A stretch of DNA of 35,616 bases, taken from contig JAPPDJ010000010.1 in the NCBI GenBank assembly GCA_028824555.1, positions 1-35,616 on the forward strand, in the 5' to 3' direction. The notes under the pieces are model-generated. The model was not told the origin of the DNA. It ran no database searches and saw nothing but the letters and a program-made list of their open reading frames with translations. The translations under genes were made by a program, and so were the position numbers. Of this stretch, positions 30,826 through 35,616 are shown in pieces (position 1 is the first letter of the stretch; every line of letters starts with the position of its first letter). This DNA is from Gammaproteobacteria bacterium. Lineage in GTDB: Bacteria; Pseudomonadota; Gammaproteobacteria; Pseudomonadales; Azotimanducaceae.

Positions 30826-31974
30826 ATGCGACCTGACCAGGGGCCAGGCTCTGTCGGCATCGTCACACCGCAGACGGTGCGCTTCGATACGCCCCTGGCG
30901 CTGCAATGCGGCGTCACGCTGCCGGGTTTCGAGCTCGCGGTGGAGACCTACGGCGAACTGAACGCCAGTCGCAGCAACGCGCTGCTCGTTTGCCACGCGC
31001 TGTCCGGCGACCACCATGCCGCCGGCCGGCACTCGCCTGACGATGCAAAGCCAGGTTGGTGGGACGCCTGCATCGGTCCCGGCAAGGCCATCGACACCGA
31101 TCTTTTCCATGTGGTGAGCCTCAACAACCTCGGCGGCTGCAATGGCAGCACTGGGCCCCGTTCCACCGACCCGAACACCGGCGAACCCTATGGCGCGAGC
31201 TTTCCCACGGTGACCGTGAAGGACTGGGTGCAGAGCCAAGCCATGCTGGCGGATCACCTCGGCATCGAGCGCTTCGCCGCCGTGGTGGGGGGGAGCCTGG
31301 GCGGGATGCAGGCGCTGCAATGGGCCATCGACAAGCCGGAGCGCATCGCCAACGCCGTGGTGATCGCTGCCGCGCCCAAACTCTCGGCACAGAACATCGC
31401 CTTCAACGAGATTGCTCGGCAGGCCATCGTCTCGGACCCCGACTTCCACGAAGGCACCTACTTTCGCAAAGGCACGAACCCCGACAAGGGACTGATGCTG
31501 GCGCGGATGTTGGGGCATGTGACGTATCTGTCCGCTGGTGGCATGGGTGACCGCTTCGGGCGGGAACTGAAGTCCGGCGACATCGGCTCGGCCCAGGACG
31601 TGCAGTTTCAGGTGGAGAGCTACCTGCACTATCAGGGCACGTCGTTCTCGCGCCGCTTCGACGCCAACACCTACCTCCTCATGACGAGGGCGCTCGACTA
31701 CTTCGACCCTGCCTTGGATTTCGGCGGCGATCTGGTGCGGGCGCTGGGGCAGGCGCGGGCGAGGTTCTTGGTGCTGGCGTTCACGTCCGACTGGCGCTTC
31801 TCGCCGGAACGTTCCGGCGAAATCGTCGATGCCCTGATCGCGGCAGGGCGGGATGTGACGAGCGCCACGGTTCACTCGGCGGCTGGCCACGACTCGTTCC
31901 TGCTGCCCATCGAACGCTATTGCGACCTGCTCGGCGCCTACCTTGGGCGCGTTGCGGAGGAGTTGGGGGACTAG
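30826..31974 (+). CDS. metX: Homoserine O-acyltransferase MetX
   Basis: A 382-aa alpha/beta-hydrolase that acylates homoserine at the first committed step of methionine synthesis. The catalytic triad is Ser157 in [14 protein letters not shown], Asp322 in [11 protein letters not shown] and His355 in [21 protein letters not shown] and [12 protein letters not shown] form the oxyanion and substrate region. Sequence alone does not say whether it uses acetyl- or succinyl-CoA; in Pseudomonas-type metX–metW pairs succinyl transfer is common. ATG 30826 is preceded by GAAGG. metW begins four bases after its stop, so the two are co-expressed. Confidence 0.95.
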   Translation: MRPDQGPGSVGIVTPQTVRFDTPLALQCGVTLPGFELAVETYGELNASRSNALLVCHALSGDHHAAGRHSPDDAKPGWWDACIGPGKAIDTDLFHVVSLNNLGGCNGSTGPRSTDPNTGEPYGASFPTVTVKDWVQSQAMLADHLGIERFAAVVGGSLGGMQALQWAIDKPERIANAVVIAAAPKLSAQNIAFNEIARQAIVSDPDFHEGTYFRKGTNPDKGLMLARMLGHVTYLSAGGMGDRFGRELKSGDIGSAQDVQFQVESYLHYQGTSFSRRFDANTYLLMTRALDYFDPALDFGGDLVRALGQARARFLVLAFTSDWRFSPERSGEIVDALIAAGRDVTSATVHSAAGHDSFLLPIERYCDLLGAYLGRVAEELGD

Positions 31975-31978
31975 GACC

Positions 31979-32572
31979 GTGCGGCGCGACCTCGAAATCA
32001 TCGCCGACTTGGTGAACCCCGGTGCCAGAGTGCTGGACCTTGGCTGCGGCGACGGCGACCTGTTGCGCCACCTGGCGACGGCCAAGGGCGTCAACGGCTA
32101 CGGCATCGAGAAGGATGCGGACGAGGTTGCCATCTGCATCCGCGCCGGCGTCAACGTGGTCGAGCACGACCTCGACGACGGCCTCACCCGTTTCCCGGAC
32201 TCGAGCTTCGACATGGTGGTGATGACCGAGACGCTGCAGGCCGTGGCGGCGCCGGATCGCCTGCTCGACGAGATGCTGCGCATCGGCGAGGAGTGCATCG
32301 TCACCTTCCCCAACTTCGGCCACTGGCGCTGCCGGATGCAGCTCGCCTCGCGCGGGCGGATGCCGGTGGCGCGCCACATTCCGCATTCCTGGTTTGACAC
32401 CCCGAACATCCACCTGTGTACGTTCCGCGATTTCGAGGAACTGGTGACGGGCAAGGGGCTGCCGATCATCGAACGCTTCGTGGTGGACGCGAGCTACGAG
32501 AAGCGAGTGCACTGGGTTCCGAACCTGTTCGGGACGATTGCCTTCTATCGCCTAGGGAGAGCGCCGGCGTGA
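31979..32572 (+). CDS. metW: Methionine biosynthesis protein MetW
   Basis: A 197-aa methyltransferase-fold protein that accompanies MetX and is needed for its activity or for methionine synthesis in several proteobacteria. It starts RRDLEIIADLVNPGARVLDLGCGDGDLL (motif I), continues YGIEKDADEVAICIRAGVNVVEHDL and LQAVAAPDRLLDEMLRIG, and has the MetW-typical FPNFGHWRCRMQL and WFDTPNIHLCTFRDFEEL. GTG 31979 is chosen because the family begins RxDLxII; an upstream TTG start would overlap metX. Its TGA (32570–32572) overlaps an in-frame GTG of the next gene. Confidence 0.94.
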   Translation: MRRDLEIIADLVNPGARVLDLGCGDGDLLRHLATAKGVNGYGIEKDADEVAICIRAGVNVVEHDLDDGLTRFPDSSFDMVVMTETLQAVAAPDRLLDEMLRIGEECIVTFPNFGHWRCRMQLASRGRMPVARHIPHSWFDTPNIHLCTFRDFEELVTGKGLPIIERFVVDASYEKRVHWVPNLFGTIAFYRLGRAPA

Positions 32573-32589
32573 GGGTGCCTTCCCTCCTC

Positions 32590-32718
32590 GTAGGGGACGG
32601 GCTTGTCCCGTCCCGGCGCGCCTTGCCGAGCGCATTGGCAGTTCGCTTGCGCGAACTGCTGTGCCTCGACCAACTCCTCGGCGCGTTCAACACGGGCGGG
32701 GACAAGCCCCGCCCCTAC
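32590..32718. repeat. REPIN-like pair, family B, inside the 5' end of the DUF4426 frame
   Basis: 32590–32614 (GTAGGGGACGGGCTTG..., a palindrome) and 32694–32718 (GGGCGGGGACAAGCCCC..., ending CCCCTAC) are inverted to each other with GTAGGGG at both outer ends, about 130 bp overall. The linker contains a second small inverted repeat, GTTCGCTTGCGCGAAC (32641–32656). The whole element lies between the metW stop and the DUF4426 signal peptide, and is free of stops in the DUF4426 frame. Confidence 0.82.
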
Positions 32719-32721
32719 GGG

Positions 32722-33153
32722 GTGCTGGCCAGCCCGGCCTGGCGGTTTGCCTTGGCCGTGCTCTTGGCAATGAACGCCCCTGCCGAACAGTTCCGCGAGT
32801 TTGGTGACTGGCGCGTGCACTACATCGCGGTGGGCGCTTCCTTCCTGCCACGGGAGGTGGCAGAGCGCCACGGCATTGTGCGGGGCGACAACAAGGCGAT
32901 CGTCAACATTTCCGCCATCGGCGCGGACGGGCGTTCCGGCGCCATCGGCATCGCCGGCAGCGTGACCAACCTGCTTGGCCAGAAGGCGACGCTTCGCTTT
33001 CGCGAAGTGCGCGATGGCGCAGCGATCTACTACATCGCCCCGTTGGACTTCGAGGACGCCGAGACCCTGCGCTTCGAGCTCCGCCTCACGCTGCCGGATC
33101 ACGGCGAGGAAACGCTCTCGTTCCAGCAGTCCCTCTACGGGCCGTTGCCGTAG
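32722..33153 (+). CDS. DUF4426 family exported protein
   Basis: A 143-aa product when started at GTG 32722. A signal peptide (VLASPAWRFALAVLLAMNAPA) is followed by mature EQFREFGDWRVHYIAVGASFLPREVA, VRGDNKAIVNISAIG and a C-terminal FQQSLYGPLP, the pattern of DUF4426 proteins. The function is unknown, but the family regularly lies between metW and rdgB in gammaproteobacteria. The same frame is open back to GTG 32569, which overlaps the metW TGA as GTGA. Using it would add 51 residues encoded by the family B repeat pair ahead of the signal peptide. Start 32722 lacks a clear ribosome-binding site, so the start is unresolved. Confidence 0.82.
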   Translation: MLASPAWRFALAVLLAMNAPAEQFREFGDWRVHYIAVGASFLPREVAERHGIVRGDNKAIVNISAIGADGRSGAIGIAGSVTNLLGQKATLRFREVRDGAAIYYIAPLDFEDAETLRFELRLTLPDHGEETLSFQQSLYGPLP

Positions 33154-33174
33154 TCTCGGTCAGTTGGGCAACCC

Positions 33175-33780
33175 ATGAGCACCGGCCGCTTTCGACGCGT
33201 CGTGCTGGCCTCCGACAACGCCGGCAAGCTTCGGGAAATGCAGGCGCTCCTTGGGGGTGTGGATTTGCTTCCGCAAGGGGAGCTTGGCATTGAGGGCGCC
33301 GAAGAGACAGCCGTTACGTTTGTCGAGAACGCCCTCCTCAAGGCCCGTCATGCGGCTCGGGAGTCTGGGCTGGCGGCGATTGCGGACGATTCGGGGCTGG
33401 TGGTTCGGGCCTTGGGGGGTGCTCCGGGGGTTTGGTCGGCGCGCTACGCCGGGGAGCCGAAGAGCGACGCGGCGAACAACGCCAAACTGATTGCGGCGCT
33501 GCGTGGGGCCTCGGACCGTTCGGCGCACTTCCATTGCACGTTGGTCCTCCTGCATTCGGCAGAAGACCCGGACCCGGTGATCGTCTCGCGCGCCTGGCAC
33601 GGGGTGGTGGTGGACCAGCCGCGAGGGAGCAACGGCTTCGGCTACGACCCGCATTTTCTGCTCGAGTCGCGTGGATGCACCGCTGCCGAGCTTGACGCGG
33701 CGACCAAGAACGCGCTCAGCCACCGGGGCCAGGCCTGCCGGGCGCTGGCAGAGCTCCTCGCCGAAAGAGGCGAGCCGTGA
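33175..33780 (+). CDS. rdgB: XTP/dITP diphosphatase (RdgB/Ham1)
   Basis: A 201-aa inosine-triphosphate pyrophosphatase family protein that removes XTP, ITP and dITP from nucleotide pools. Motifs in order: ASDNAGKLREMQALL, ETAVTFVENALLKARHAA, IADDSGLVVRALGGAPGVWSARYAG, GSNGFGYDPHFL and the C-terminal ALSHRGQACRAL. ATG 33175 gives the usual N-terminus (MSTGRFRRVVLASDN). Its TGA overlaps the GTG of hemW, so translation is coupled, as in many gammaproteobacteria. Confidence 0.96.
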   Translation: MSTGRFRRVVLASDNAGKLREMQALLGGVDLLPQGELGIEGAEETAVTFVENALLKARHAARESGLAAIADDSGLVVRALGGAPGVWSARYAGEPKSDAANNAKLIAALRGASDRSAHFHCTLVLLHSAEDPDPVIVSRAWHGVVVDQPRGSNGFGYDPHFLLESRGCTAAELDAATKNALSHRGQACRALAELLAERGEP

Positions 33781-34922
33781 TTGGGGCCCAAGCGCAACCG
33801 GCCGAGGCACTTGGGCTGTACGTCCACTTCCCTTGGTGCGTGCGCAAATGCCCGTATTGCGACTTCAACTCACACCCGTTGCGCGGCGCCCTGCAGGAAC
33901 GGGAGTACTTGGGCGTGCTGCTCGACGACCTAGCACAAGAGGCCGAACGGCACGGCAACGGGTCCATCGCCAGCGTCTTCTTGGGTGGTGGCACGCCGAG
34001 CCTGTTCTCGCCGGAAGCCATGCAGACGTTGCTGTCCTCACCCGCCGTGCGCGACGCAACGGAAGTGACGATGGAGGCGAACCCCGGGGCCGTGGAACAT
34101 CAGAGCTTTCGTGCCTACCGGGAAGGCGGCGTCAATCGCATCTCGCTCGGAGCACAGTCGTTCGATCCGGCCCAGCTTCAGACACTTGGCCGCATCCACT
34201 CCCCCGAAGACACGGACGCTGCGCTCGCCGAGGTGCGCGGTGCGGGGTTCACGAGCTTCAACATCGACCTGATGCAAGGCTTGCCTGGACAGACGGAGGC
34301 GGATGCCTTGGCCGATCTCGAGCGAGCGATCCGCCACGAGCCGCCGCACATCTCCTGGTATCAGCTCACCATCGAGCCGAAGACCGAGTTCGCACGGCGG
34401 CCGCCGGCGGGGCTGCCGGACAGCGACGCGGCCGCGGACATGGAGGCGGCGGGTGTCGCGCTGCTCGAACGCCACGGCTACCGGCGCTACGAGGTTTCCG
34501 CCTTCGCCCGCCCCGGCCACGAATGCCGCCACAACGTCAACTATTGGCGCTTTGGCGACTATCTCGGCATCGGTGCCGGCGCCCACGGCAAGCACACGTC
34601 GTTCGGCGGTGCCGGCAAGGCGGCCGTGTTTCGCACCGCCAAGCCGTCGCAGCCAAGGCTGTATCTGGCGGACCATTCCGCCGCCACCACCCCGGTCAAC
34701 GGCGAGGAACTCGCGTTCGAGTTCATGCTCAACGCCCTGCGCCTAACCGAAGGCGTGGAGTGGGACCTATTCACGGCCCGCACGGGGCTGTCGAGAACCG
34801 CCATCGAACCGACCGTCTCCGAACTGATCGCTTGGGGCCTCATGCGTGACGACCGAATCGCCTTGACCGCCGAAGGCCGTGCGCAACTCGACGCGGTGGT
34901 GTCCCGCTTCCTCAGTTCGTAG
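33777..34922 (+). CDS. hemW: Radical SAM haem chaperone HemW
   Basis: A 381-aa HemW, the CPO3-like radical SAM protein now regarded as a haem-binding chaperone rather than coproporphyrinogen oxidase. The cluster motif is Cys21-x3-Cys25-x2-Cys28 in FPWCVRKCPYCDFNSH, the HemW form. It continues FLGGGTPSLFSPEAM, MEANPGAVE, NRISLGAQSF, NIDLMQGLPGQT and the C-terminal HemW domain with NYWRFGDYLGIGAGAHGK and RLTEGVEWDLF. The start is GTG 33777, overlapping the rdgB stop as GTGA. It ends the conserved run that starts at yggS. Confidence 0.95.
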   Translation: MIGAQAQPAEALGLYVHFPWCVRKCPYCDFNSHPLRGALQEREYLGVLLDDLAQEAERHGNGSIASVFLGGGTPSLFSPEAMQTLLSSPAVRDATEVTMEANPGAVEHQSFRAYREGGVNRISLGAQSFDPAQLQTLGRIHSPEDTDAALAEVRGAGFTSFNIDLMQGLPGQTEADALADLERAIRHEPPHISWYQLTIEPKTEFARRPPAGLPDSDAAADMEAAGVALLERHGYRRYEVSAFARPGHECRHNVNYWRFGDYLGIGAGAHGKHTSFGGAGKAAVFRTAKPSQPRLYLADHSAATTPVNGEELAFEFMLNALRLTEGVEWDLFTARTGLSRTAIEPTVSELIAWGLMRDDRIALTAEGRAQLDAVVSRFLSS

Positions 34923-34937
34923 GGCACGGGCCCGTTT

Positions 34938-35030
34938 GGAGGGAAGGCATTCTGCCTTCCCTAAGCGCCGCAAGGCGCTTTCTTCTTTCGCATAGGAACG
35001 CGTTTCGTAGGGGACGGGCTTGTGCCGTCC
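34938..35030. repeat. Composite of a half family A REPIN and a family B repeat
   Basis: 34938–34962 is the 25-bp family A palindrome (GGAGGGAAGGCATTCTGCC...). It is followed by AGCGCCGCAAGGCGC and CTTCTTTCGCA, which resemble the family A linker. Instead of the second A end, the family B sequence GTAGGGGACGGGCTTGTGCC begins at 35007. The 170 bp between hemW and the DUF1295 gene hold no gene; a TAATCT at about 35054 is a weak -10 candidate for the next gene. Confidence 0.7.
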
Positions 35031-35092
35031 CGTCGGTGCGTTCTGCTGACTGCTAATCTTGGCCAATCGTTGGCTCGTTGGGTGGCGTTGCG

Positions 35093-35616
35093 ATGTCTGA
35101 ACTGGTCTCGCTCAACCCTCTTGCAGGGACGCCGTTCGGCTCCGCACTGGAGCTGTGCCTCGTTCTCATCGTCTTCTGTGGGGTGGCGTCGATCGTCCTG
35201 CGGGAGAACGTGTGGCTGGATCGGTCGTGGTCGCTTTGTCCGCCCATTTTTTGTCTGCTGGTCGCGGTGCGCGATGGCTTCGACTCGCCGCGCATCGGCT
35301 TGATGACGCTGCTGGTGCTGCTTTGGGCAGCTCGGCTCACCTTCAACTTCGCCCGCAAAGGCGGCTATCGCAGGGGGGGCGGGGATTACCGTTGGATGGC
35401 GGTGGAAGAGCGCCTCGGAAGGCTTCGTTTCCAGATTGCCAACGTCCTACTCATCGTGCCCAGCCAGTTGCTGCTGGTTTGGCTGTTCACTTCGCCGATC
35501 CACCAAGCGTGGCTCTCCCCGGAGGCGCCGCTCGGCTGGCTCGATGCGGTTGCCGCGCTGGTCTTCCTCGCGTTTCTGGCCGGACAGACGGTGGGCGATC
35601 AGCAGATGTGGACCTT
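35093..35616 (+). CDS. DUF1295 family membrane protein (steroid 5-alpha-reductase-like), cut by the window edge
   Basis: The first 174 codons of a multi-spanning membrane protein. Hydrophobic segments occur at about residues 18–38, 50–62, 70–86, 115–134 and 148–167. The motif RLTFNFARKGGYRRGGGDYRWMAVEERLG and the later FLAGQTVGDQQMWTF match DUF1295, a branch of the steroid 5-alpha-reductase superfamily with a C-terminal NADPH-binding part not seen here. The substrate is unknown. ATG 35093 is the first in-frame start with plausible spacing from the repeat region; no strong ribosome-binding site is seen. Confidence 0.85.
   Translation, partial: MSELVSLNPLAGTPFGSALELCLVLIVFCGVASIVLRENVWLDRSWSLCPPIFCLLVAVRDGFDSPRIGLMTLLVLLWAARLTFNFARKGGYRRGGGDYRWMAVEERLGRLRFQIANVLLIVPSQLLLVWLFTSPIHQAWLSPEAPLGWLDAVAALVFLAFLAGQTVGDQQMWT

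Noticed and set aside
30181-32094. 637-codon minus-strand open frame opposite yggT, metX and metW
   Set aside because: Antisense to three genes with complete family motifs and conserved order.

Overview
The window is GC-rich chromosomal DNA of a gammaproteobacterium. The evidence is gene content and order. The blocks hisB–hisA–S41 peptidase beside mutY–yggX, gshB–tonB–algH–yqgF, rsmE–metF, lgt–thyA–folA, and pilT | yggS–proC–yggT–metX–metW–DUF4426–rdgB–hemW are arranged much as I know them from Pseudomonas-like genomes. Here the blocks are re-joined, and some expected members are absent from the window (hisH, hisF, ahcY, the pil chemotaxis genes, pyrBC). The many dispersed palindromic repeats suggest an uncultured, repeat-rich lineage; the habitat cannot be read from the sequence. 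I see no rRNA, tRNA, CRISPR array, prophage or complete insertion sequence.

Layout. 1–2.7 kb: start of gltB (minus) divergent from an S41 C-terminal-processing peptidase. 2.7–6.6 kb: hisA and hisB (minus) separated by a short element with terminal inverted repeats, an unknown 131-aa gene, then mutY–yggX (plus) converging on yqgF/ruvX. 6.6–12.3 kb (minus): gshB–tonB–algH, overlapping by ATGA junctions, and upstream metK–metF–rsmE. 12.4–14.4 kb: a two-subunit sodium/solute symporter (DUF4212 small subunit plus large subunit). 14.5–19.1 kb: a TauD/TfdA dioxygenase overlapping an exported S9 peptidase, and an unrecognised 372-aa protein. 19.2–21.4 kb (minus): lgt–thyA–folA, joining lipoprotein maturation to thymidylate/folate metabolism. 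21.6–23.2 kb: NRDE-family protein and an SDR protein with a degenerate catalytic site. 23.5–26.7 kb: methyltransferase with a 53-aa membrane partner, rhodanese-type sulfurtransferase, glutathione S-transferase, YbjQ and a small membrane protein. 26.8–35.6 kb: pilT with a DUF192 lipoprotein, diverging from the yggS–proC–yggT–metX–metW–DUF4426–rdgB–hemW run (PLP homeostasis, proline and methionine synthesis, nucleotide sanitation, haem trafficking), then a partial DUF1295 membrane enzyme.

The genes are mostly housekeeping; the unusual content is repeat DNA acting inside genes. (1) A five-unit 18-bp tandem repeat is read on both strands and forms the C-terminal tails of both YggX and YqgF. (2) A roughly 112-bp REPIN-like element sits at the start of the S9 peptidase gene and appears to supply its ribosome-binding site, start codon and signal-peptide n-region. 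(3) A different REP pair sits in the same position in the DUF4426 gene. (4) A 250-bp element with terminal inverted repeats fills the place of hisH between hisB and hisA. (5) A REP copy supplies the ybjQ stop codon. I did not find a recognisable new defence, secretion or biosynthetic system.
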